Of a stretch of 64,000 bases of DNA, positions 26,488 through 34,241 are shown in pieces. The first letter of the stretch is position 1. Each line of letters opens with the position of its first letter. The position numbers and the translations under genes were made by a program. The notes under the pieces were generated by a model. It saw only the letters and a list, made by a program, of their open reading frames with translations. It did not search any database and was not told the DNA's origin. The stretch spans positions 84,474-148,473 of the forward strand of contig NZ_JACNMM010000011.1 of NCBI RefSeq assembly GCF_020529025.1, written 5' to 3'. Source of the DNA: Oceaniglobus trochenteri (lineage in GTDB: Bacteria; Pseudomonadota; Alphaproteobacteria; Rhodobacterales; Rhodobacteraceae).

Positions 26488-27812
26488 TCCGCCGCCTCGG
26501 GAAGACGGGCCGGGCCGCCATAGGGCACGTTGATCCCGCCATAGCGCCGCACACGCAGGTTGCACTGCTCGGCATGGCCGACGAAGCCTTCCAGCAGGCA
26601 GAGGCGCGAGCCATAGGCCCCGATCCGGGCGGCGGCCTCATCCGTCGTCACCTTCTGATAGCTGTGGGTCTTGAGGTACTTGCCAACCCAAAGCCCCCCG
26701 GTATAGCGGCCCGCCTTCTTCGTCGGCAGCGTGTGGTTGGTGCCAATCACCTTGTCGCCATTGGCCACGTTGGTGCGCGGCCCAAGGAACAGCGCGCCAT
26801 AAGAGGTCATCTTCTCCAGGAACCAGTCGTCGCGGTCGGTCATCACCTGAACATGTTCCGAGGCGATATCGTCGGCCACTTCCAGCATCTCGTCATAGGT
26901 ATCGCAGACGATCACTTCGCCGTAGTCTTCCCAGCTGACCTTGGCGGTGCCGGCGGTCGGCAGGATGCCCAGGATGCGGTCGATCTCTTCCAGCGTCTCG
27001 CGGGCGAGCTTTTCCGAGTTGGTCACCAGGACAGCGGGCGAGTTATAGCCATGTTCGGCCTGGCCCAGCAGGTCGGTCGCGCAGATTTCGGCATCGACGG
27101 TTTCGTCCGCGATGACCATGGTTTCGGTCGGGCCGGCGAAAAGGTCGATCCCGACCCGCCCGAAAAGCTGGCGCTTGGCCTCGGCCACGAAGGCATTGCC
27201 GGGGCCGACCAGCAGGTGAACCGGCGCGATGCTTTCGGTTCCGATCGCCATGGCGCCCACCGCCTGGATGCCGCCCAGCACATAGATTTCATCGGCGCCG
27301 CCCAGGTGCATCGCCGCGATCACGGCGGGGTTCGGTTCGCCGTTGAAAGGGGGCGTGCAGGCGATGATGCGCGGCACACCCGCCACCTTTGCAGTGGCCA
27401 CCGACATATGGGCCGAGGCCACCATGGGAAACTTGCCGCCCGGAACATAGCAGCCGACGGATTGCACCGGGATGTTCTTGTGGCCCAGAATGACGCCTGG
27501 CAGGGTTTCCACCTCGATATCCAGCATCGAGTCGCGCTGTGCCTGGGCAAAGTTCGTCACCTGCTCTTGCGCGAATTTGATATCGGCCAGGTCCTGGGGG
27601 CTGACCTTGGCGATCAGCGCCTGGATTTCTGCCTCGGTCAGGCGATAGGTTTCGCGGTCGTACTTGTCGAATTTCACGGCCAGCTCGCGCACGGCGGCAT
27701 CGCCGCGATCCTCGATATCCTTCAGCGTCGCGGCCACGACGCTGGCGGTTTTCGCATCATCCTCTGCCCGGTCTGCTTCGGGTTTGCCGCGCTTGAGATA
27801 TGTGATGGTCAT
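26484..27812 (-). CDS. Histidinol-dehydrogenase-family oxidoreductase (HpsN-like), copy 2
   Basis: A 442-residue paralogue of the 15429 protein. Zn-ligand positions are conserved: [20 protein letters not shown] and the His of EGFVGH. The catalytic Glu-His is in ASEHVQV. The start [10 protein letters not shown] and [16 protein letters not shown] match sulfopropanediol 3-dehydrogenase-type members better than HisD of histidine synthesis. It follows the ABC importer genes, so it may catalyse the first oxidation of the imported compound. DHPS is one candidate substrate but is not supported by any sulfite-releasing lyase gene in the window. Confidence 0.84.
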   Translation of the reverse strand: MTITYLKRGKPEADRAEDDAKTASVVAATLKDIEDRGDAAVRELAVKFDKYDRETYRLTEAEIQALIAKVSPQDLADIKFAQEQVTNFAQAQRDSMLDIEVETLPGVILGHKNIPVQSVGCYVPGGKFPMVASAHMSVATAKVAGVPRIIACTPPFNGEPNPAVIAAMHLGGADEIYVLGGIQAVGAMAIGTESIAPVHLLVGPGNAFVAEAKRQLFGRVGIDLFAGPTETMVIADETVDAEICATDLLGQAEHGYNSPAVLVTNSEKLARETLEEIDRILGILPTAGTAKVSWEDYGEVIVCDTYDEMLEVADDIASEHVQVMTDRDDWFLEKMTSYGALFLGPRTNVANGDKVIGTNHTLPTKKAGRYTGGLWVGKYLKTHSYQKVTTDEAAARIGAYGSRLCLLEGFVGHAEQCNLRVRRYGGINVPYGGPARLPEAAE

Positions 27813-27890
27813 GTCTTGTCCTCGTTTGAAATTTCGGGCGCCGGTGAAGATCCTCTAGGCGCTTGCATCCTTGCCCGTCGAATTGGTCGC

Positions 27891-27931
27891 GGCCCTGCCA
27901 GACCGCCGTCGGGGCGACACTGGCAGGGGCC
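27891..27931 (-). other. Inverted repeat between ATPase and HisD-family genes
   Basis: GGCCCTGCCAG (27891-27901) pairs with CTGGCAGGGGCC (27920-27931) with one bulge and an 18-base loop. It sits in the 168-bp gap after the transporter ATPase gene. It is a likely processing or attenuation hairpin separating transporter from enzyme genes. Confidence 0.5.
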
Positions 27932-27958
27932 GATCTGCCGCGAACCGGCCGCGCCTGG

Positions 27959-29103
27959 CGGTCGGATCGCGGATTTTGCGTCATCCGTGGGCGATCCTTT
28001 CGCCGGTCTTGGTGTCGAAGAGGTGGCAGATGGCTGCGGGGATGCGGGCCTTTACCACTTCGCCGATCTCGGCGCGGTATTCCTTGTTGGTCTTGATCGA
28101 CACCAGCGAGCCGGCCAGCCGCCAGGTTATCATCGACGCCTCGCCCAGAAGCTCGATCGAATACATCGGCGCCGAGATCTGCGCCTCTTCCTCGACGATC
28201 TCGGCATCCTCGGCGCGAAAGCCCAGCGTCACGTTCCCCGAGGCGCTTGCCGGCAGGCCCTCGACCCGGATGCCGTCGGCGCTGAAGACGCCATCCTCAA
28301 GCCGCCCCTCGACAAGGTTCATGGCGGGCGAGCCGATGAAGCTGGCGACGAAGGTGTTGGCGGGGTTGTCGTAGATGTCGGTCGGGGTGCCGACCTGCTG
28401 GATCTTGCCCTTGTTCATCACCACCACGCGGTCGGCCAGGGTCATCGCCTCGATCTGGTCGTGGGTCACGTAGACCGTCGTGGTCTTCAGCTTGGATTGC
28501 AGGTTCTTGATCTGCGCGCGGGTGCTGACGCGCAGCTTCGCATCCAGGTTCGACAGCGGTTCGTCCATCAGGAACACCGTGGGCTTGCGCACGATGGCGC
28601 GCCCCAGGGCCACGCGCTGGCGCTGCCCGCCCGAAAGTTCCGCAGGCCGGCGGTCCATGAAATCCTCAAGCTCGACCATCGCGATGGCCTTCATGACCAT
28701 GTCGTGATGCTGGTCCTTGGGCACCTTGCGCACCCGCAGCGGAAAGCGGATGTTCTCGTAGACCGAAAGGTTCGGGTAGAGCCCGTAGGACTGGAACACC
28801 ATCGAGATGTCGCGGTCCTTCGGTTCAAGGTCGTTGACCACCTTGTCGCCCAGAAGGATCTGCCCGTCGGTCACATCCTCAAGCCCCGCGATCATCCGCA
28901 TGGTGGTGGATTTGCCGCAGCCCGAGGGGCCCAGCAGAACCAGGAATTCCTGGTCCGCGATGTCGAGATCGAAGTTCTCGACCCCCACGAACGAGCCCCA
29001 GCGCTTGTTCACGTTCTTGAGTTGAAGTCTGGCCATTGGAAAAACCCCCTTATCCCTTGACGGCGCCGGCGGTCAGGCCGCTCACGATTTGACGTTGGAA
29101 GAA
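27959..29103. repeat. Direct repeat of at least 1,145 bp, copy 1
   Basis: This segment appears identical to 62856-64000 (constant offset 34,897). It starts 22 bp beyond the ATPase stop codon, covers the whole ATPase gene, and enters the adjacent permease. The other copy runs into the window end, so the full repeat is longer than seen. No terminal inverted repeats or transposase are visible at the left boundary. Confidence 0.95.
27981..29036 (-). CDS. CUT1-type ABC transporter ATPase, copy 1
   Basis: A 351-residue UgpC/MalK-like ATPase. Walker A GPSGCGKST is at 36-44, with signature LSGGQRQRVALGRA, Walker B FLMDEPLSNLD and switch motif VTHDQIEAMT. A TOBE domain occupies about 240-351. It serves the permeases at 29050 and 29943 and the binding protein at 31071. 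The DNA is identical to 62878-63933, so the same ATPase is encoded twice. A MalK-type ATPase can serve several importers, but here the identity shows recent duplication or gene conversion. Confidence 0.93.
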   Translation of the reverse strand: MARLQLKNVNKRWGSFVGVENFDLDIADQEFLVLLGPSGCGKSTTMRMIAGLEDVTDGQILLGDKVVNDLEPKDRDISMVFQSYGLYPNLSVYENIRFPLRVRKVPKDQHHDMVMKAIAMVELEDFMDRRPAELSGGQRQRVALGRAIVRKPTVFLMDEPLSNLDAKLRVSTRAQIKNLQSKLKTTTVYVTHDQIEAMTLADRVVVMNKGKIQQVGTPTDIYDNPANTFVASFIGSPAMNLVEGRLEDGVFSADGIRVEGLPASASGNVTLGFRAEDAEIVEEEAQISAPMYSIELLGEASMITWRLAGSLVSIKTNKEYRAEIGEVVKARIPAAICHLFDTKTGERIAHG

Positions 29104-29931
29104 CAGGATCAGCACGAAGAGCGGAACAATGGCCGAAACCACGGCCGCCACGGCATACATCACCTTGCCCTCTTCCTGGGTCGATCCCAGGAACGAGTTG
29201 ATTTTCGGGATCATCGTCGCGTTTTCCTGCGTCAGCAGCATCGAGGTGACCGTGAAATCATTGTAGGCCAGCAGGAAGCTGAACAGGCCCGTCGTCACCA
29301 CGCCGGGCCACATGACCGGGATGATGGCCAGGCGGAACGCCTGGAACCGGGTGCACCCATCCACCATCGCGGCCTCGTCCAGGTCTTTCGGGATCGAAAG
29401 AAAGAACGAATGCAGCATCCACAGGGTGAAGGGCTGGTTGATCGCCACCAGGACGATGATCGTGGTGGGCAGGTAGCCCCAGATGTTCAGCTCGAAGAAG
29501 GGCAGAAGATAGCCCGAAACCAGCGTCACATGGGGCATCGCCCGGAACACCAGCGCTGCCATCAGCAGCCAGAAGGTGTACTTGAAACCCGACCGCGCCA
29601 GGGCATAGCCCCCCAGCGTGCCCAGGGTCAGCGAGATGACGACCGTGAAGAAGACCACGATCGAGGTATTGATGACGGCCCGCCAGAATTCCTGCTGGAC
29701 CCAGGCGCCCTCATATCCCGCGCCGGTGAAGGCACTGCCGTTCTGGCGCTGGGTGACGGGGCCGGTAATCGCGTTCATCCAGTCGGCCCGCGAGAAGAAG
29801 TCACCCTCGACCTTGAAGGAACCCCACATGGTCCACAGGAAAGGAAAGGCGGCGACCACAAGCCAGAACAGGACAAAGGCGGTCGACACGAAGACCAGCG
29901 AAGGCGGTTTTCTATTTGCTAGATTTGCCAT
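29050..29931 (-). CDS. CUT1-type ABC permease, MalG-like
   Basis: A 293-residue permease with six helices, EAA loop D-L-D-E-A-A-M-V-D-G near residue 190 and C-terminus IVSGLTAGAVKG. A periplasmic insertion of about 45 residues (about 40-85) follows the first helix. It starts 12 bases after the companion permease stop. Its last 54 bases (29050-29103) are identical to the truncated permease at the right window edge. Confidence 0.9.
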   Translation of the reverse strand: MANLANRKPPSLVFVSTAFVLFWLVVAAFPFLWTMWGSFKVEGDFFSRADWMNAITGPVTQRQNGSAFTGAGYEGAWVQQEFWRAVINTSIVVFFTVVISLTLGTLGGYALARSGFKYTFWLLMAALVFRAMPHVTLVSGYLLPFFELNIWGYLPTTIIVLVAINQPFTLWMLHSFFLSIPKDLDEAAMVDGCTRFQAFRLAIIPVMWPGVVTTGLFSFLLAYNDFTVTSMLLTQENATMIPKINSFLGSTQEEGKVMYAVAAVVSAIVPLFVLILFFQRQIVSGLTAGAVKG

Positions 29932-29942
29932 GGTGGCCCCCC

Positions 29943-30971
29943 TCAGGTCTTGCGGTTGAATTCGCGCCAGTTGCGGCGCAGCACCGGCAACAGCAGGATG
30001 ATGACGCCGACGATGGTCAGCATCGAGGTTGCCGCGGCCGACCCGAAAAGAGGCGATTCAGCGGCGCGAAGATCGTTGTAGATCAGGTAGCTGAGCGATG
30101 TCGCGCTGGCGGCCGCGGAAAAGCCGATGATCGGCTCGAAGACGCGGAAGTTGTCCATCAGCTGCATCAGCGCGATGAAGGTCGCGAGCGGCATCAGGTA
30201 AGGGATGGTGACGAACCGCACCCTTTCCCACCGGCTGGCGCCATCCACCATGGCCGATTCCAGGGTGTCCTGCGGGACGGTCTGAAGCCCGGCGTAGAAG
30301 ACCACGAAGGCGAAGGGCGCGGAATGCCAGACGCCGTAGACGAACAGCGTCACCCATGTCAGCGCCGGAGACGCCTTGAGCGAGAGCGAGGGATCGGCGA
30401 AGATCGTCTGCAGAGCGGCGCCGATGATGCCCCGGCTGTCGATCATCCAGAACAGCACCAGCGAACCGACAAGCGGTGTGACCAGCATGGGCAGCAGCGA
30501 GAAGAAGATCACCGGCCCCTTCAGCAGCTTGGGGATGGAATTGACCACGATCGCGATGATGAACCCCAGGAGGATCACCAGAGGCGTCACGATGAAGGTA
30601 TAGGCCAGGGTGAAGATCAGCGCCTTGTAGAAGGGCAGGTTCATGATCCGGTTGCGGATCTCGCCGAAATTCTCGCTGGTGGCGAAGATCTCGCCGATCT
30701 CGTCGAAGGCCAGGTGGCTGGCGTTCGAATAGGTGTCAAGGCCGTTGAAACGCCCGGCGGGCTGTTCGGCGCGCAGCTCGGCCATGGCTTCGGCGTCGAC
30801 GCTGGCTTCCTTGGTACAGCCGAAGGGGCCGCAATTCTCGGATACGACCACGATCTGTTCGTGTTCGATGAACAATGATTGATAACCCACCGAAAGGATC
30901 GGCAGTGCGATGAACAGGATCATCGCCAGTAGCGAAGGCCATATGAAGGCCATGAAAGTCTTGTGAGGCAT
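29943..30971 (-). CDS. CUT1-type ABC permease, MalF-like
   Basis: A 342-residue permease. The first helix (about 10-30) is followed by a periplasmic segment of about 80 residues containing a C-G-P-F-G-C pair, and then five more helices. The EAA loop is D-T-L-E-S-A-M-V-D-G near residue 240. The ATG at 30971 follows AGGGGGAAA; the longer reading has no ribosome site. It forms the channel with the 29050 permease. Confidence 0.9.
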   Translation of the reverse strand: MPHKTFMAFIWPSLLAMILFIALPILSVGYQSLFIEHEQIVVVSENCGPFGCTKEASVDAEAMAELRAEQPAGRFNGLDTYSNASHLAFDEIGEIFATSENFGEIRNRIMNLPFYKALIFTLAYTFIVTPLVILLGFIIAIVVNSIPKLLKGPVIFFSLLPMLVTPLVGSLVLFWMIDSRGIIGAALQTIFADPSLSLKASPALTWVTLFVYGVWHSAPFAFVVFYAGLQTVPQDTLESAMVDGASRWERVRFVTIPYLMPLATFIALMQLMDNFRVFEPIIGFSAAASATSLSYLIYNDLRAAESPLFGSAAATSMLTIVGVIILLLPVLRRNWREFNRKT

Positions 30972-31036
30972 GACTTTCCCCCTTGTCGCGCCCTGCGCTG
31001 GCACGTGGTCGACCGTTCCGCGAAACGGTATGGAAA

Positions 31037-31056
31037 GGGCCGCGCAATGGCGGCCC
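31037..31056 (-). other. G+C hairpin after the binding-protein gene
   Basis: A 7-bp perfect stem (GGGCCGC / GCGGCCC) with a 6-base loop lies 14 bases downstream of the binding-protein stop codon on the minus strand. No T-run follows. It likely separates expression of the binding protein from the permeases. Confidence 0.55.
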
Positions 31057-31070
31057 CCTGTCGCTTCAAC

Positions 31071-32309
31071 CTAGTTCAGGTAACCGGCTTCGGTGGCGGC
31101 GGTCGTGTAGGCCGCGTTCACGTCGGCGAGGGCCTGTTCGGCGCTTTCCTTGCCTTGCAGGAACTCGGCCAGGTTATCGCCAAGTGCCGTGTGCAGAAGA
31201 CCCATGTAGGGCAGCATCGGATAGGGCCGCGCACCCCCCTGAAGGTTGGCGATCACGCCCGTGGCCGAGGGGGCCGGTTCGTATCCGTCGATCAGCCAGA
31301 CAGCCGCATCCGCGTTTTCGGCCAGCATGTCCTGGGACAGGCCGTTCATCATGGCCCGGAACGATGCCTCGGCATCTTCATCCGAGATGTTCTTGGCGAT
31401 GGTGAACCCGTCCCACCAGAGTGCTGCGGCCGGGATCGAGTTGCCATTGAAGGTCGGAGCGGCGGCGAAGGCGGTTGCCTTGGCGATCTCCGGCGCGGGG
31501 CTGTCCTCGGCGATCATCTCGGAGGTACGCGACCCCCACCCGATGGCCAGCGCGTTTTCGCCCGCTTCCCAGATCGGCCGGGTCGAGTTGCTGTCGAAGG
31601 TCGCCCAGTCGGCGCTCATGTAGTCCAGCATCTTCTTCATGTTCTCGAGAACGGCCAGGCCATTTTCGTTCTGAATGGCCAGCTTGGCCGAGCCGGGCTC
31701 GAAGAAATTGTCGCCGGTGGCCAGGTAGGTGTTCACGAATTCCGCAGCGACGTTCCATCCCGGCTTGAAGTTCGAGGCAAGCGGCGCGTCCATGACACCG
31801 GCCGATTTCAGCTTGTCGGCAGCGGCCAGAAGCTCTTCATAGGTGGCCGGAACGTCGATCCCGTTCTCTTCCAGGATGTCCTTGCGGTAATAGAGATGCT
31901 GTGCGTTCGCCATGAAAGCGATCGCCATGATCTTGCCGTCCACCACGATCTTCTGGCTGTCCAGAAGCTGGTCGCCCCACTTTTCGACATATTCGTCAAG
32001 CGGCCGGATCAATCCGTCATTGAGCAGCGGAACGATGGAATTGGTGGCAACCACCGCCACGGTATAGCTTGCGGGGTTGGTGGTCAGCGCGGGCACCTGG
32101 ATGTTCTTGTGCTCTTCGGTCTGGTTTCTTGTCACCTCGACCGTGTCGCTGGCGCATTTGCCGGCCCAGTCGGCAACCGCATGAAGTGCGACGAAGTCGT
32201 TCGACAGAATGCGAACCGACCCGCTTTCGATTCCGCAATCCGCCCAGGCGACCCCCGCCGATGCAGTCAGCGCGGCCGATACAATCGTTGCCTTGATCCT
32301 GAAGTTCAT
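31071..32309 (-). CDS. ABC solute-binding protein of the SnoaL-associated importer, copy 1
   Basis: A 412-residue SBP family 1 protein with a signal peptide ending V-A-W-A at about residue 23. The mature chain opens with D-C-G-I-E-S-G-S-V-R-I-L-S-N-D-F, a start shared almost exactly with the protein at 61485. Other shared blocks are DGKIMAIAFMAN, AALWWDGF, NISDEDAEASFRAMM and GGARPYPM. GGGAGGAA precedes the ATG at 32309. First gene of the long minus-strand operon. The binding pocket and ligand cannot be assigned, but the shared opening marks a distinct subfamily. Confidence 0.88.
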   Translation of the reverse strand: MNFRIKATIVSAALTASAGVAWADCGIESGSVRILSNDFVALHAVADWAGKCASDTVEVTRNQTEEHKNIQVPALTTNPASYTVAVVATNSIVPLLNDGLIRPLDEYVEKWGDQLLDSQKIVVDGKIMAIAFMANAQHLYYRKDILEENGIDVPATYEELLAAADKLKSAGVMDAPLASNFKPGWNVAAEFVNTYLATGDNFFEPGSAKLAIQNENGLAVLENMKKMLDYMSADWATFDSNSTRPIWEAGENALAIGWGSRTSEMIAEDSPAPEIAKATAFAAAPTFNGNSIPAAALWWDGFTIAKNISDEDAEASFRAMMNGLSQDMLAENADAAVWLIDGYEPAPSATGVIANLQGGARPYPMLPYMGLLHTALGDNLAEFLQGKESAEQALADVNAAYTTAATEAGYLN

Positions 32310-32432
32310 TCCGTTCCTCCCGTCATAAACATGCGTTGCGGCCAGTCTCCCACCGAACCGCCGCGCCATGATCCGGTGTGTTTCACATCCGGTCCGGGCT
32401 TGTGCCCGGCAATGAAGGAAGCATAGCGCTCG

Positions 32433-32450
32433 CTGAATACGATTGCAATA
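32433..32450. promoter_or_regulatory. Operator-like site (site 2 of 3)
   Basis: GAATACGATTGCAA at 32435-32448 differs from site 1 by one base. It lies about 125 bases upstream of the binding-protein start at 32309, in a position to control the long operon. Confidence 0.5.
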
Positions 32451-32982
32451 ATTTCGTGAGGCGGCGATTCAACCAGCCTGTGTTTGGTTCTGCACGGCCG
32501 TAGGGGCAATCAACGCCGGGGCTCGGATATGGCGGCCCCGAAAGGCACGGCAGGCGGCGAAATCGCGAAATCCAGGGCAACCAGCGGAAGAACCAAGGAG
32601 ATTCGCCATGCCGGCCATTGCCCAAAGGCATGCGCCAAACCTGTCCAGGTTCACGCCGGCAGCTTGACAGGTCGCGGGCCAAGCAGTCGCCTGGCACGCC
32701 GCAGGGGTGGGCGAATCGCGATCGGGACTTTTCACAGGCTCGGCCTGATTCGCGGATGCCGGACAAATGGCCGGGCCTACGCCCGGCGCGCGGGTTGCGA
32801 ATCGACGGTGGCAAGAGGCTTTCGGCCCATTCCCAGCTTGCGAAGCGGGAAGGGCCGATGCCTGCCTGCGCCTGATATTGGACTGAAAAGGCCCTCAGCA
32901 CTGACCACACTATAGACTCTACGGAAATGCAAAGCCCCCGGCGGTGCGCCTGTCATTTTTCACCAGGGCGCCGGCCAAGAAA

Positions 32983-33000
32983 CTTGCAAACGTATTCAAA
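32983..33000. promoter_or_regulatory. Operator-like site (site 3 of 3)
   Basis: TTGCAAACGTATTC at 32984-32997 is the exact reverse complement of site 1. It lies about 50 bases upstream of the SnoaL-like gene at 33048. The wider TTGCAAAC / GTATTCAA forms an imperfect palindrome typical of LacI-family operators. Confidence 0.6.
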
Positions 33001-33047
33001 ACCTGCTCTCCTGACCTGAGGGAACTCAACCAATTCAGGACAGGATC

Positions 33048-34199
33048 ATGGCTTCGAAGGATCAAGAGAACACCGGCGCGGGAAAAGTCGGGAAAGAACC
33101 GGTGCTTCAGGCCGAACGCCGCGATTTCACCGCCCTCGTCCCGGAAAAGCGCGAGCGGGTGCAGCCGATGAAGGGCTTCGATCCGATCTATACCGACATC
33201 GTGGATTACATCATCCGCTGCACGCACCGCATCTGGGATGAACGCGACGTGGGCCTGATCTATACCCACTACACCCACAACTGCGTCGTCTATCACGCCA
33301 CCGGCACGATCTATAATCGCGAAGACGTGGTGCATGACACCATCAAGCGCATGTTCATGCTGCCCGAACGCCGCGGCATGGCCACCCAGGTGATCTGGAA
33401 TGGCAACGAGAATGACGGCTTCTACACCTCGCACCTTGTGACCGGCACGGGCCGTCACACCCAGCCGGGCATCTATGGCAAGCCTACAGGCCGCACCTTC
33501 GTGGCGCGCACCATCGCCGACTGTCTGATCTACGAGAACATGATCTACCGCGAATGGCTGGTGGTGGATTCCATGGCGCAGGTGAAACAGATCGGGCTGG
33601 ACGCCCAGAAATACGCCGAAGACCTGGCCCGCCCCTATTTCGAAAAGGGCCTTCTGGCCGTCGACATGGGCGAAAACCGCCGCCTGATCGGGCAGTATCC
33701 CCCCGAATCCAAGCCCGATACCGCCATCGCCAACACGGATCAGGAGCGTGAGGTTCTGGAGTGGCTGCACGACATCCACAACCGGCGGATGTTCGGCCGG
33801 ATCCGCGATGTCTATGCCCCCACCGTGCAATACCACGGCCCGCTGATGAAAGAGCTTTACGGCCACGGCGCGGTCACCCACCAGACCGTTGGCCTTTACG
33901 CCTCGGTGCCCGATGGCTTCTACATGCCCCAGCACATCTGCTCGGTCCCCTGCGAAGAGGGCGGCATCAAGGTCGCGGTGCGCTGGCTGGTCGAGGGGCA
34001 TCACCTGGGCTGGGGCGTGATGGAGGAACTGGGCGCGCCCAGTGGCAAGCGGGTTCAGATCATGGGGATGAGCCATTTCCACATCCGCGATGGCCGTATC
34101 GTCGACGAATGGACCAACTACGACGAGATGTCGGTGCTGATGCAGATCAAGCTGGCCCAGATGGCCGACACGCCCAGCGTCGTTCCGGCGGCCGAATAG
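33048..34199 (+). CDS. Tandem SnoaL/NTF2-like protein D (divergent member)
   Basis: A 383-residue protein, longer than its paralogues because of a charged 40-residue N-terminal extension (MASKDQENTGAGKVGKEPV onward). Domain 1 keeps the loop as GRHTQPGIYGKPTGR and IADC; domain 2 keeps VRWLVEGHHLGWG and VQIMGMSHFHI. It lacks the G-N-D-N-E-W-G linker and the F-P-D-R block, so it is the most divergent of the six. It is first in a plus-strand pair with the hydrolase at 34242 and has its own copy of the shared operator. Confidence 0.77.
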   Translation: MASKDQENTGAGKVGKEPVLQAERRDFTALVPEKRERVQPMKGFDPIYTDIVDYIIRCTHRIWDERDVGLIYTHYTHNCVVYHATGTIYNREDVVHDTIKRMFMLPERRGMATQVIWNGNENDGFYTSHLVTGTGRHTQPGIYGKPTGRTFVARTIADCLIYENMIYREWLVVDSMAQVKQIGLDAQKYAEDLARPYFEKGLLAVDMGENRRLIGQYPPESKPDTAIANTDQEREVLEWLHDIHNRRMFGRIRDVYAPTVQYHGPLMKELYGHGAVTHQTVGLYASVPDGFYMPQHICSVPCEEGGIKVAVRWLVEGHHLGWGVMEELGAPSGKRVQIMGMSHFHIRDGRIVDEWTNYDEMSVLMQIKLAQMADTPSVVPAAE

Positions 34200-34241
34200 C
34201 GGCGCGGTCGCGAACGCCCTCACGGTTTCGGGAAGGACAAG

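Larger units (their letters stand above)
32310..33047. other. 738-bp divergent intergenic region with two operator-like sites
   Basis: It separates the long minus-strand operon from the plus-strand SnoaL-hydrolase pair. Open frames here are G+C artefacts without family features. Two copies of the shared CpG-centred motif lie at 32433-32450 and 32983-33000, one near each gene. The middle (about 32460-32930) holds nothing I recognise. Confidence 0.5.

Noticed and set aside
27959..29103. Insertion sequence or transposon as cause of the duplicated segment
   Set aside because: No transposase, terminal inverted repeat or target-site duplication is visible at the boundary, and the repeat starts just after a gene end.
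32383..32910. Possible hypothetical or remnant gene in the 738-bp intergenic region
   Set aside because: All three frames are partly open because stop codons are rare at this G+C content. No ribosome site, family motif or consistent codon bias was seen.
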